The notes beneath the pieces are model-generated. The model did no database searches. It was given only the letters and a program-made list of their open reading frames with translations, and was not told the DNA's origin. The translations under genes were made by a program, and so were the position numbers. A stretch of 64,000 bases of DNA from an uncultured Alphaproteobacteria bacterium (GTDB taxonomy: Bacteria; Pseudomonadota; Alphaproteobacteria; HIMB59; GCA-002718135), in assembly GCA_902614085.1 (NCBI GenBank), contig CACMJS010000001.1, forward strand, positions 425,127 through 489,126, read 5' to 3'. Of the stretch, positions 1-8,510 are shown piece by piece. Numbering within the stretch: position 1 is the stretch's first letter; each line of letters starts with the position of its first letter.

Positions 1-1
1 A

Positions 2-595
2 ACCACTTTTTTTGTAGTTTTATTTGCTTCCATGACGGCTTTCGTTTTTGCTCATGTAAAATTCGTGGCAAATAAATTTCTCTATAATTATTTTTTACTA
101 GGACTGATGTTTCCTTTTGCAACTGCAATTCTGCCTTTGTTTTTAAGAGTTCGTGATTTTGGTTTATTAGGTACAAGCTGGGCTGTTATAATTCCACAAA
201 TTGCATTTGGACTTGGTTTTTCGATAATTCTTTTTCGAGGATTTTTTAGGCAAATGCCAAAAGAGATATTTGAAGCTGCTGTTTGCGATGGTTGTAGCTA
301 TACCCAATTTTATTTTAGGTTTACTCTTCCTTTATCAACTCCAATTTTAGCAACAGTTAGTGTTATTACTCTTACAGGAAGTTGGAATAATTATCTTTTG
401 CCACTTATAATGATTAATGATGAATCTCTTTATTCATGGCCTATGGGTATAATGGTTTTTAGGGGTGAGTACTTTACTGATTGGGGTAAAATATTAGCTT
501 ATGTATCATTAACTCTTGTACCAGCAGTAGTTTTCTTTTTTGCTTTACAAAAATATATTGTTGCAGGTTTAACAGGTGGAGCAGTTAAGGAATAG
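2..595 (+). CDS. Sugar ABC transporter permease, CUT1/MalG type (5' end outside window)
   Basis: Inner-membrane permease half of a carbohydrate ABC importer. The reading frame is open to the left edge of the window (the residues before the first ATG at 32 are hydrophobic and in frame), so the gene starts upstream and only its C-terminal part is present. Several hydrophobic membrane segments flank the cytoplasmic EAA loop (EAAVCDG followed by FTLPLSTP about 20 residues on), which in this family docks on the ATPase. The stop lies 4 bases before a Gfo/Idh/MocA dehydrogenase, and ThuA-like and xylose isomerase genes follow, so it probably closes the transporter part of a sugar operon. The substrate cannot be told from the sequence. 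Family call is firm. Confidence 0.9.
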   Translation, partial: TTFFVVLFASMTAFVFAHVKFVANKFLYNYFLLGLMFPFATAILPLFLRVRDFGLLGTSWAVIIPQIAFGLGFSIILFRGFFRQMPKEIFEAAVCDGCSYTQFYFRFTLPLSTPILATVSVITLTGSWNNYLLPLIMINDESLYSWPMGIMVFRGEYFTDWGKILAYVSLTLVPAVVFFFALQKYIVAGLTGGAVKE

Positions 596-599
596 CACT

Positions 600-1745
600 A
601 TGAAAGTAGGAATTATTGGTTGTGGAAATATTGCTGATATATATTTTAGTAATTCCCAGAAGTACTTTAATAATTTTCAAATAGTTGCGTGTGCTGATAT
701 AAGAAATGAAGCTGCAAAAAACTATGCAGAAAAGTATGAGGTAGAACAACTATCTGTAGATCAGATATTATCTAATAAAGAAATTGAATTAATTATAAAT
801 TTAACAATCCCAGATGTTCACTTTGAAGTTTCAAAATCAATTCTTGAAGCTGGTAAACATTCTTATTCAGAAAAGCCACTCTCCATAAAATTTGAACATG
901 GTCAAGAGTTGGTTAATTTAGGTAATTCAAAAGGTTTACACGTGGGTTGTGCTCCAGATACTTTTCTTGGAGCTGGTATTCAGGAAGCAAAAAAAATTAT
1001 TGATCAAAATGAAATAGGTAAAATAAACCTTGGTAGTATTTCCATGGGTGTGGCCGGACATGAAATTTGGCACCCAAATCCAGATTTTTATTACAAATAT
1101 GGTGGCGGCCCAATTCTTGATATGGGCCCCTATTACTTTACTGCATTAGTAAACTTACTAGGTTCTGCAAAAAATGTTTTTACGCAATCAAGAACAGTTT
1201 ATCAAAAAAGAGTTATTTGTAGTGGCGATAGACAAGGGCAAGAAATAGAAGTTGAAATCCCAACAACATTAGTTTCACAAATAGAATTTCAAAATGGTGC
1301 ATTAATTGATTCATTTTTTTCTTTTGATGTTTGGAAACACAGTAAGAATCACATTGAGTTATACGGTGATAAAGGTTCAATAAATATTCCTGATCCAAAT
1401 ATGTTTGGAGGCGATATTCTAGTTTGTAAATCAAAAAATGGAGATTGGGAAAATATAGATACCAAGAATAATAATTTAGGTAAAATAAATATTAAAAATA
1501 AATCTGAAAAAGCAAATGAGTCAGCAGGTATTGCGAACTATAGAGGTATTGGTGTCAGCGAAACAGTTGATGCAATAAAAAATAATCGTTTAAATAGATG
1601 TAGTGGAGAATTAAGCCTTCACGTTTTAGATATACTAGATAGTATTATTACATCATCAAAAGAAAATAAGAAAATAGAACTTAGAAGTTCTATTGAAAAT
1701 TTAAATTACTTCTCTGAAGATGAGATTAGTAATTTACTAAAGTGA
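600..1745 (+). CDS. Gfo/Idh/MocA family NAD(P)-dependent oxidoreductase
   Basis: Soluble sugar or polyol dehydrogenase, 381 aa. The N-terminal Rossmann motif GIIGCGNIAD is followed by the family EKP signature (SEKPLSIKF, about residues 98-106) that carries the catalytic-region lysine, then the C-terminal GFO_IDH_MocA sheet domain. I chose the ATG at 600, which puts the nucleotide-binding strand right at the N terminus; an in-frame GTG at 576 would lie inside the upstream permease gene. With the CUT1 permease and ThuA-like gene the order resembles ThuA/ThuB disaccharide-oxidising operons, where the MocA-like partner makes 3-keto sugars. The substrate here is unknown. Confidence 0.88.
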   Translation: MKVGIIGCGNIADIYFSNSQKYFNNFQIVACADIRNEAAKNYAEKYEVEQLSVDQILSNKEIELIINLTIPDVHFEVSKSILEAGKHSYSEKPLSIKFEHGQELVNLGNSKGLHVGCAPDTFLGAGIQEAKKIIDQNEIGKINLGSISMGVAGHEIWHPNPDFYYKYGGGPILDMGPYYFTALVNLLGSAKNVFTQSRTVYQKRVICSGDRQGQEIEVEIPTTLVSQIEFQNGALIDSFFSFDVWKHSKNHIELYGDKGSINIPDPNMFGGDILVCKSKNGDWENIDTKNNNLGKINIKNKSEKANESAGIANYRGIGVSETVDAIKNNRLNRCSGELSLHVLDILDSIITSSKENKKIELRSSIENLNYFSEDEISNLLK

Positions 1746-1755
1746 AAGGAATAAA

Positions 1756-2469
1756 ATGAAAAAAGCTTTAATTGTTTATGGAGGTTGGCCAGGACATGAG
1801 CCAGAGAAATGTACTGAAATAATCAAAGGCATGTTAGAGCCTGAAGGATATGAGGTTAGGGCAGAATATCAAACTTCTGCATTTGCAGAAGACTATGTTC
1901 ATGAAATGGATTTACTTATACCTATAGTGACTATGGCTTTTCATTTTGATCCAAGAGGAGAAATAAAAAAAACTGCTGTTAATAATGTTATTAAAGCCGT
2001 TCACAACGGTTGCGGTATTGCTGGTCATCACGGTGGAATGTGTGATGCATTTAGACAATCAATTGATTGGCAGTTCTTAACTGGTGGTCAATGGGTAAGT
2101 CACCCAAATGGTATTCATGATTACAAAGTAAATATAACAAAAAAAGATGATCCAATCATGGAAGGCATTGAAGATTTTGATTATCATTCAGAGCAATATT
2201 ATATGCATGTGGATCCATTAAATGAAGTTTTAGCAACGACAACTTTTAAAGGTAATGAAGTTTGGAAGCTTGAACAAGAACCTGGTTCATCAAGTGGTGA
2301 CGCATATACAACAGAATGGTTAAAGGGTGTAGAAATGCCAGTTGCTTGGAAAAGACGAATTGGGAAAGGAAAAATTTTTTATATCTCTCTTGGTCATTTT
2401 GCTCATGAATTAAACCATCCACAAATGAATAAAATTTATAAACGTGGTTTACTTTGGGCATCAAGATAG
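1756..2469 (+). CDS. ThuA-like sugar utilisation protein
   Basis: A 237-residue ThuA-domain protein with the glutamine-amidotransferase-like fold. The N terminus (ALIVYGGWPGHEP) matches the first strand and loop of the family, GIAGHHGGMCDAF near residue 90 occupies the usual nucleophile-elbow region, and the C-terminal WKRRIGKGKIFYISLGH is typical. ThuA proteins work with Gfo/Idh/MocA dehydrogenases in trehalose-type disaccharide oxidation, and such a dehydrogenase ends 10 bases upstream. A purine-rich ribosome site (aaaggaat) precedes the ATG. The exact reaction is not defined by sequence. Confidence 0.85.
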   Translation: MKKALIVYGGWPGHEPEKCTEIIKGMLEPEGYEVRAEYQTSAFAEDYVHEMDLLIPIVTMAFHFDPRGEIKKTAVNNVIKAVHNGCGIAGHHGGMCDAFRQSIDWQFLTGGQWVSHPNGIHDYKVNITKKDDPIMEGIEDFDYHSEQYYMHVDPLNEVLATTTFKGNEVWKLEQEPGSSSGDAYTTEWLKGVEMPVAWKRRIGKGKIFYISLGHFAHELNHPQMNKIYKRGLLWASR

Positions 2470-2492
2470 AGTAATATAATATAGGAAATCAT

Positions 2493-3806
2493 ATGACAGA
2501 ATACTTTAGTAAAATACCAGAGATTAAATTTGAAGGCGAAGAAAGTACAAATCCATTTGCTTTTAAGTTTTACGATGAAAATAAAAAAGTTTTAGGCAAG
2601 TCTATGAAAGAGCATTTAAGGTTTGCTACTTGTTATTGGCATACATTTACTTGGCCTGGTCTTGATCCATTTGGTGGTCAAACATTTGATAGACCTTGGA
2701 TGCAAGCAGGTGATGAAATGAAAATGGCTGAAATGAAACTTGATGCTGCGTTTGATTTTTTCACTAAAATAAAAACACCTTTTTTCTGCTTTCACGATAG
2801 AGATATTTCTCCTGAAGGTTCAAATTATGCTGAGACACAAAAAAATTTCTTTCATATTATAGATTTAATGGAACAAAAAATTAATGATTCAGGAATGAAA
2901 TTACTGTGGGGAACAGCAAATGCCTTTTCACATAAAAGATATATGAGTGGTGCTTCTACCAATCCAAACCCAGAAGTTTTTGCATATAAAGCTGCACAAG
3001 TAAAAGACTGTATGGATGCAACGATGAGATTGGGTGGTCAAAACTATGTTCTTTGGGGTGGAAGAGAAGGATACGAAACTATTCTAAATACTGACATGAT
3101 TAAGGAAACAGCTAATCTTCAAAGATTTTTAGAATTAGTCGTTAATTATAAACACAAAATAGGATTTAAAGGTCAAATTTTATTGGAACCGAAACCTCAT
3201 GAACCAACTAAACATCAATATGACTTTGACTCTGCAACTTGTTTAGCGTTTTTACGAAAGGCAGGTTTAGAAAATGAGATTAAACTAAATGTTGAAGTTA
3301 ATCATGCAACTTTATCTGGTCATAATTTTGAACATGAAATTGCTTACGCTACTTCAAACAATGCCTTAGGAAGTATTGATATTAATAGAGGCGATACTTT
3401 GATAGGTTGGGATACTGATCAATTCCCAAATAATCCTGCCGACTTAATTATGTCCTTTTATTTTATTTTTAAGAATGGTGGCTTAGGCCAAGGAGGCATG
3501 AACTTTGATGCAAAAATAAGAAGACAATCTATTGATGCTGAAGATTTATTTCATGCTCACATTGGGGGTATGGATGTATGTGCAAAAACACTTATTGCTG
3601 TTGAAAAAATGATGAATGATAATGTTATTCCTAAGTTTATTGAAGATAGATATGAAGACTGGAATAAAAGTTTGGGCCAGTTTATTCATAATAAAGATAC
3701 TGGATTAGATGATATAAATAAAAAAGTAATCGATGATAATATTGAACCAGAACCTCGTTCAGGAAGACAAGAATATCTGGAAAATATCTTAAATAAATAT
3801 TTGTAG
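2493..3806 (+). CDS. xylA: Xylose isomerase
   Basis: Cytoplasmic TIM-barrel isomerase that interconverts D-xylose and D-xylulose (also D-glucose and D-fructose). At 437 aa it has the length of class II enzymes, and the active-site residues fall at canonical positions: H101 and D104 (FHDRD), E232 and K234 (LEPKP), E268 and H271 (EVNH), D296, and D307 and D309 (GWDTDQF). All metal and proton-relay residues I can check are intact. It is the last gene of the CUT1/MocA/ThuA group and no xylulokinase is in the window, so the pentose may arise inside the cell from an imported glycoside. Function is firm; the pathway is inferred. Confidence 0.95.
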   Translation: MTEYFSKIPEIKFEGEESTNPFAFKFYDENKKVLGKSMKEHLRFATCYWHTFTWPGLDPFGGQTFDRPWMQAGDEMKMAEMKLDAAFDFFTKIKTPFFCFHDRDISPEGSNYAETQKNFFHIIDLMEQKINDSGMKLLWGTANAFSHKRYMSGASTNPNPEVFAYKAAQVKDCMDATMRLGGQNYVLWGGREGYETILNTDMIKETANLQRFLELVVNYKHKIGFKGQILLEPKPHEPTKHQYDFDSATCLAFLRKAGLENEIKLNVEVNHATLSGHNFEHEIAYATSNNALGSIDINRGDTLIGWDTDQFPNNPADLIMSFYFIFKNGGLGQGGMNFDAKIRRQSIDAEDLFHAHIGGMDVCAKTLIAVEKMMNDNVIPKFIEDRYEDWNKSLGQFIHNKDTGLDDINKKVIDDNIEPEPRSGRQEYLENILNKYL

Positions 3807-3848
3807 TTACTAACCATAAGTTTCTATACTAATTGATTTATAAATATT

Positions 3849-4778
3849 ATGAAAATTTATAAATTAGATACAGCATCAGATTTTGAAAAATTAAACCTTT
3901 GTCTCGCAATAGGTAATTTCGATGGAATACATAAAGGGCATCAAGAAATAATAAATAAAATTAAGGAGATTGCATCAAACAATAATTTATTATCTTCTAT
4001 AATGAGTTTTAATCCTCATCCTCGTGTTTACTTTAATCAAATAAATGAGCCTTTTAATATTTATACTCAAAATGATAAAATAAATTTTCTTGAAAGATTG
4101 GGTTTAGATATATTTATAGATTTTTCTTTTGATAACAATCTATCAGTATTATCAGCTGATGATTTTGTAACTAAAATTCTTATTGATAAACTAAATATTA
4201 AATACTTAGTTATAGGTACTGACTTTAAGTTTGGAAAAGACAGAAAAGGTAATTTTAAAACATTAGAAAAGTATGCTGAAAAAAATAATTTTAATATTCA
4301 TTTAATTGATCCTATTATGCTTGCTGATAAATCTGATAAATATTCATCTTCAATAATTCGATCACAAATAAAAGATGGTTATATGGATGATGTTACTGAG
4401 TCTTTAGGTAGGCCCTGGCATATGCATGGAACAATAATTGAAGGTGATAAAAGAGCTAGAGAAATCAATTTTCCAACTGCTAATATGATACCAGATCAAC
4501 ACATATTACCAAAAAGAGGTGTTTACTGTGTGGAAGTGCTATTAGAAGGCAAAAAATACAAAGGTGTTTCAAATTTTGGTTTAAGACCAACAGTTGATGG
4601 AAGCAAACTCCTTCTAGAGACACATATGTTTAATTTTAGTGAAGAAATATATGGTAAAGAATTGACTGTTGAATTCCTTACATTTATTAGGTCTGAACAA
4701 AAATTTAATAATTTTGAAGAATTAACCAAGCAAATCAACAAAGATATAAATACAGCTAAAGAATATCATCAACTATAA
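3849..4778 (+). CDS. ribF: Bifunctional riboflavin kinase/FMN adenylyltransferase
   Basis: Makes FMN and FAD from riboflavin; 309 aa. The N-terminal nucleotidyltransferase domain has the HxGH-type motif GNFDGIHKGHQ (residues 22-32), and the C-terminal riboflavin kinase domain starts near residue 186 (GRPWHMHGTI...FPTAN). Both domains look complete, so both activities are expected. The stop codon overlaps the ileS start by one base (TAATG), the familiar ribF-ileS-lspA order. A 42-base AT-rich gap separates it from xylA and is the likely promoter position for this housekeeping run. Confidence 0.96.
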   Translation: MKIYKLDTASDFEKLNLCLAIGNFDGIHKGHQEIINKIKEIASNNNLLSSIMSFNPHPRVYFNQINEPFNIYTQNDKINFLERLGLDIFIDFSFDNNLSVLSADDFVTKILIDKLNIKYLVIGTDFKFGKDRKGNFKTLEKYAEKNNFNIHLIDPIMLADKSDKYSSSIIRSQIKDGYMDDVTESLGRPWHMHGTIIEGDKRAREINFPTANMIPDQHILPKRGVYCVEVLLEGKKYKGVSNFGLRPTVDGSKLLLETHMFNFSEEIYGKELTVEFLTFIRSEQKFNNFEELTKQINKDINTAKEYHQL

Positions 4779-7552
4779 TGGAATATAAAGATACAATTTT
4801 TCTTCCCAAAACATCTTTTGAAATGAGAGCTAACCTTCCAGCAAAAGAACCTGCAATATTAGAGGAGTGGGATAAAGAAAATATTTTTAAAAAGCTAAGA
4901 GACAAATCTAAAGGTAGAGAAAAATTTGTTCTTCATGATGGTCCGCCATACGCAAATGGACATATTCATATGGGAACTGCTCTTAATAAAATTCTAAAAG
5001 ACGTTATTGTGCGAACACAACAAATGGCAGGTAAAGACTCAATTTATGTTCCTGGATGGGATTGTCACGGCTTACCAATTGAATGGAAAATAGAAGAAGA
5101 ATATAGAAAAAAAGGAAAGAACAAGGATGATGTTCCAACTGTTCAATTTAGGAATGAGTGTAGAGAATTTGCAGAAAAATGGATCGATATACAAAAAAAA
5201 GAATTTAGACGACTTGGTGTTGAAGGTGATTGGGAAAATCCTTACCTCACAATGTCAAATCAAGCAGAAGCACAAATTGTTCGAGAGCTTGGAAAATTTC
5301 TTCTTGATGAAAGTTTGTATAAAGGAGCAAAACCAGTTCTCTGGTCCGTTGTAGAAAAGACAGCTCTTGCTGATGCAGAAGTTGAATATGAAGATCATAC
5401 GTCTAACACTATTTATGTTAAATTTTTAATTAAAAATTCTACCGATAAAGATTTAATTGATTCTAATATTGTTATTTGGACAACAACTCCTTGGACTATT
5501 CCAGGTAATAGAGCTTTGGCTTATGGTAAAGAATTAGATTATTCACTAATTGTTGCTGAAGAATTAGAAGAAAATAGTTTAGTCAAAAAAAATGATAAAT
5601 TAATATTTGCTTCAGAACTTTTAGAAAATGTAACTAAAGAAATTGGAATTAAAAAATTTAGTATAAAAAAGGAATTTAAAGGAGAAAATTTATCTTCTTG
5701 TGAATGTGAACATCCATTTAAACAATTGGGATACGATTTTATTGTAAAACCATTTCATGGGGATTTTGTAAACTTAGAACAAGGAACAGGAGTTGTGCAT
5801 ATAGCTCCTGGACACGGAGATGACGACTATGTTTTAGGTATAAAAAATAACATTGATATTATCCAGACAGTTCAAGATGATGGAAAATATAATCAACATG
5901 CTGTTGGTTTTGAGGGCGAGCATATTTATAAAGTAGATCATAAAATTGCAGATAAATTAGAAGAATTTTCAAAATTATTATTTAAGGGCACTCTTCGTCA
6001 TAGCTACCCACATTCATGGAGGTCTAAAGCCCCTCTTATTTATAGAAATACTCCACAATGGTTCATTTCTATGGAAAAAAATAATTTAAGAGACATTGCT
6101 CTTAAATCAATTGATGAAACTATTTTCTATCCTCCTCAAGGTCAAACAAGGCTTAGATCAATGATTGAGACTAGACCAGATTGGTGTGTATCTAGACAAA
6201 GAGTTTGGGGTGTGCCTTTGCCATTATTTGTAAGTAAAAAAACAGGTCAACCTTTAAGAGATAAAAATATTATCAATAGAATAGCTGACATATATGAAAA
6301 AGAAGGAAGCAATACGTGGTTTACTGAAGATCCACAAAGATTTTTAGGGGATGAATATTCAATTAATGATTATGAACAAGTAAAAGATGTAGTTGAAGTA
6401 TGGTTTGATAGTGGTTCTACACATGCTTTTTGTCTAGAACAAAGAGAAGATTTGAAATGGCCTGCATCAATGTATTTAGAAGGAAGTGATCAACATAGAG
6501 GATGGTTTCATTCATCTCTTTTAGAATCTTCAGGCACTAGAGGAAAAGCACCATACGAAAGTGTTCTAACACACGGATTTGTTGTTGATGGAAGAGGACG
6601 AAAAATGTCTAAATCCTTAGGTAACGTTATTTCTCCAGATGATATATTAAAAAAATATGGTGTAGATATTTTAAGATTGTGGGTCGTTGCTTCTGATTAT
6701 TACGATGATCTTAAACTTGATAATGCTATTCTCCAATCCCAAGCAGAGTCTTATAGAAGAATAAGAAACACCTTTCGTTTTTTAATTGGCAATTTAAATA
6801 ATTTTAAAAATGAAGAGTCGATAGATGAGAAGGAGTTTCCTGAATTAGAACAATATCTTCTTCATAGATTGTGGGAAGTTGATCAAATTATTCAAAAATG
6901 TGTAAAAACTTTTAATTTTCATTTAATGTTTACTACACTTTTAAATTTTTGTTCTAATGATCTTTCAGCCTTTTATTTTGATATTAGAAAAGATACCATC
7001 TACTGTGATAGTAAAAATTCAATCAAAAGGCGATCTACAAGAACTCTTTTAAATATTATCTTTAACCATTTAGTTAGGTGGTTTGCGCCTTCTATTTCTT
7101 TTACTTCTGAAGAAGCATGGAAAGCTATGGGAAATACTGAAAGTATACATCTTCAAGATTTCTTAAATTGTAAAAAAGAATACCAAAATGATCAATTAAA
7201 TGAAAAGTGGAATTTGATTAAAAATATAAGAAAAGTTTCTACGGGAGCTATTGAAAAAATAAGAGAAGAAAAAATTATACGTTCAAGTTTAGAAGCTCAT
7301 TTGGATATATTTATTTCAAAAGAAAATTTTGATAAAGTTAATGAAGTCATGTTTGATGAAATTGCTATTACCTCATCATATAAACTTTATGTACTTGATG
7401 AAAATAGCCAGGGTTTTTCAATAGATGAAATTGAAAATGTAAAGGTACAAGCATCAAAAGTTAGTGGTCAAAAATGTCAAAGATGCTGGAAATATGAAAA
7501 AGAATTAGTGAAAAATGAAATTTGCAATCGTTGTAATGATGCAATAAGTTAA
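4778..7552 (+). CDS. ileS: Isoleucyl-tRNA synthetase
   Basis: Class I aminoacyl-tRNA synthetase, 924 aa, bacterial length. The HIGH-type motif reads HIHMG (62-66, after PPYANG), KMSKS is at 609-613, and the CP1 editing insert lies between them. A C-terminal zinc knuckle of four cysteines (C900, C903, C916, C919; CxxCW and CxxC) marks the bacterial type. The gene starts in the ribF stop and ends immediately before the lspA start codon, so the three are probably co-transcribed. No unusual residues were noticed. Confidence 0.97.
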   Translation: MEYKDTIFLPKTSFEMRANLPAKEPAILEEWDKENIFKKLRDKSKGREKFVLHDGPPYANGHIHMGTALNKILKDVIVRTQQMAGKDSIYVPGWDCHGLPIEWKIEEEYRKKGKNKDDVPTVQFRNECREFAEKWIDIQKKEFRRLGVEGDWENPYLTMSNQAEAQIVRELGKFLLDESLYKGAKPVLWSVVEKTALADAEVEYEDHTSNTIYVKFLIKNSTDKDLIDSNIVIWTTTPWTIPGNRALAYGKELDYSLIVAEELEENSLVKKNDKLIFASELLENVTKEIGIKKFSIKKEFKGENLSSCECEHPFKQLGYDFIVKPFHGDFVNLEQGTGVVHIAPGHGDDDYVLGIKNNIDIIQTVQDDGKYNQHAVGFEGEHIYKVDHKIADKLEEFSKLLFKGTLRHSYPHSWRSKAPLIYRNTPQWFISMEKNNLRDIALKSIDETIFYPPQGQTRLRSMIETRPDWCVSRQRVWGVPLPLFVSKKTGQPLRDKNIINRIADIYEKEGSNTWFTEDPQRFLGDEYSINDYEQVKDVVEVWFDSGSTHAFCLEQREDLKWPASMYLEGSDQHRGWFHSSLLESSGTRGKAPYESVLTHGFVVDGRGRKMSKSLGNVISPDDILKKYGVDILRLWVVASDYYDDLKLDNAILQSQAESYRRIRNTFRFLIGNLNNFKNEESIDEKEFPELEQYLLHRLWEVDQIIQKCVKTFNFHLMFTTLLNFCSNDLSAFYFDIRKDTIYCDSKNSIKRRSTRTLLNIIFNHLVRWFAPSISFTSEEAWKAMGNTESIHLQDFLNCKKEYQNDQLNEKWNLIKNIRKVSTGAIEKIREEKIIRSSLEAHLDIFISKENFDKVNEVMFDEIAITSSYKLYVLDENSQGFSIDEIENVKVQASKVSGQKCQRCWKYEKELVKNEICNRCNDAIS

Positions 7553-8005
7553 GTGATAAAGATAGCTATACTAGTATCATTAATTTTTTTTGACCTTCTA
7601 ACTAAGTATTTAATTCAAGATAATTTGTTTTTAAATCAATCAATAAAAATCAATGAATATTTTGATTTAGTATATGTTCAGAACTTTGGTGTTTCTTTTG
7701 GTTTATTCTCTGGTTATGTTTCTCATTGGATACTAATATTTATAGCATTGATAGTTGTTATATTAATTTTTTATTTATTTATTAAATCAGATAAACAACT
7801 TGAAAAACTGGCTTATTTTTTTGTAATTATTGGCGCATTATCAAATATAATTGATAGATTGATAAATAGTTATGTTGTTGATTTTATCTTACTACATTAT
7901 GAAAATTTTTATTGGCCAGCATTTAATCTAGCAGATATCTATATTACAATTGGAATTATCATGTTAATAATAAGTTTTTTTATAAAATCAAAAACAGTAA
8001 AATGA
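7553..8005 (+). CDS. lspA: Lipoprotein signal peptidase (SPase II)
   Basis: Inner-membrane aspartyl protease that removes signal peptides from diacylglyceryl-modified prolipoproteins; 150 aa with about four membrane helices. The two catalytic aspartates sit in the expected motifs: NIIDRLINSYVVDFI and, 20 residues on, FNLADIYI. The start is GTG at 7553, directly after the ileS stop. It overlaps the next gene, a lipoprotein that is itself a likely substrate, by four bases (ATGA). Confidence 0.94.
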   Translation: MIKIAILVSLIFFDLLTKYLIQDNLFLNQSIKINEYFDLVYVQNFGVSFGLFSGYVSHWILIFIALIVVILIFYLFIKSDKQLEKLAYFFVIIGALSNIIDRLINSYVVDFILLHYENFYWPAFNLADIYITIGIIMLIISFFIKSKTVK

Positions 8006-8502
8006 AAAAAGTTATTTTTGTAATAATCATTTCCTCAATTTTTCTATCTTCTTGTAATACTATAAGAAGTAGTGCCGGCGTAGAAAGAAAAGTAATAGAT
8101 GAATATAATGTAGTTGAAAATCCTCCATTAGTAATTCCGCCAAATTTTAATTTACTACCACCAGATCAAATTAAATCAAAAGATATTGATGATACAGATA
8201 GCGAGCTTGCCAAAGAAATTCTTTTCGGCCTGGATGAAGAAAGTGATGAAACGCCTTCTGAAAATTCCGTTATCGACAATATTTTAAAAGAAACTGAAGC
8301 AGATCAAGTAGATAATAGTATCAGGGAAGATCTTGATGGAAACTCAGAAGATGAAATAAGCCAAGATAATACAGATGTTGAAAGTGAAAATATAGAAGAG
8401 CCAAAAAAGAAGAAAAGATTTTTCTTTTTCAACAGTAAAGAAGAAAATGAAGATGACGAAGAAGGTGAACCTAAAAAGAAAAAAAGATTTTTCTTCTTTT
8501 AA
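8002..8502 (+). CDS. DUF3035-like lipoprotein with duplicated basic-aromatic tail
   Basis: A 166-residue envelope lipoprotein: hydrophobic signal and lipobox LSSC with the acylated cysteine at 18. The following PPLVIPPNFNLLPP stretch is the hallmark of the alphaproteobacterial DUF3035 family, often found after lspA. The middle (about 55-133) is acidic and low-complexity. The last third holds a perfect ten-residue repeat, PKKKKRFFFF, at 134-143 and again at 157-166, where it forms the extreme C terminus. The two copies use different codons, so this is not a very recent DNA duplication. Function unknown; the tail might bind membrane or an acidic surface (speculation). Confidence 0.8.
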   Translation: MKKVIFVIIISSIFLSSCNTIRSSAGVERKVIDEYNVVENPPLVIPPNFNLLPPDQIKSKDIDDTDSELAKEILFGLDEESDETPSENSVIDNILKETEADQVDNSIREDLDGNSEDEISQDNTDVESENIEEPKKKKRFFFFNSKEENEDDEEGEPKKKKRFFFF

Positions 8503-8510
8503 TTTTATAA

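Noticed and set aside
8401..8499. CRISPR-like or VNTR array in the DUF3035 gene
   Set aside because: Only two copies, in frame within a protein and with synonymous differences; it is a peptide repeat.
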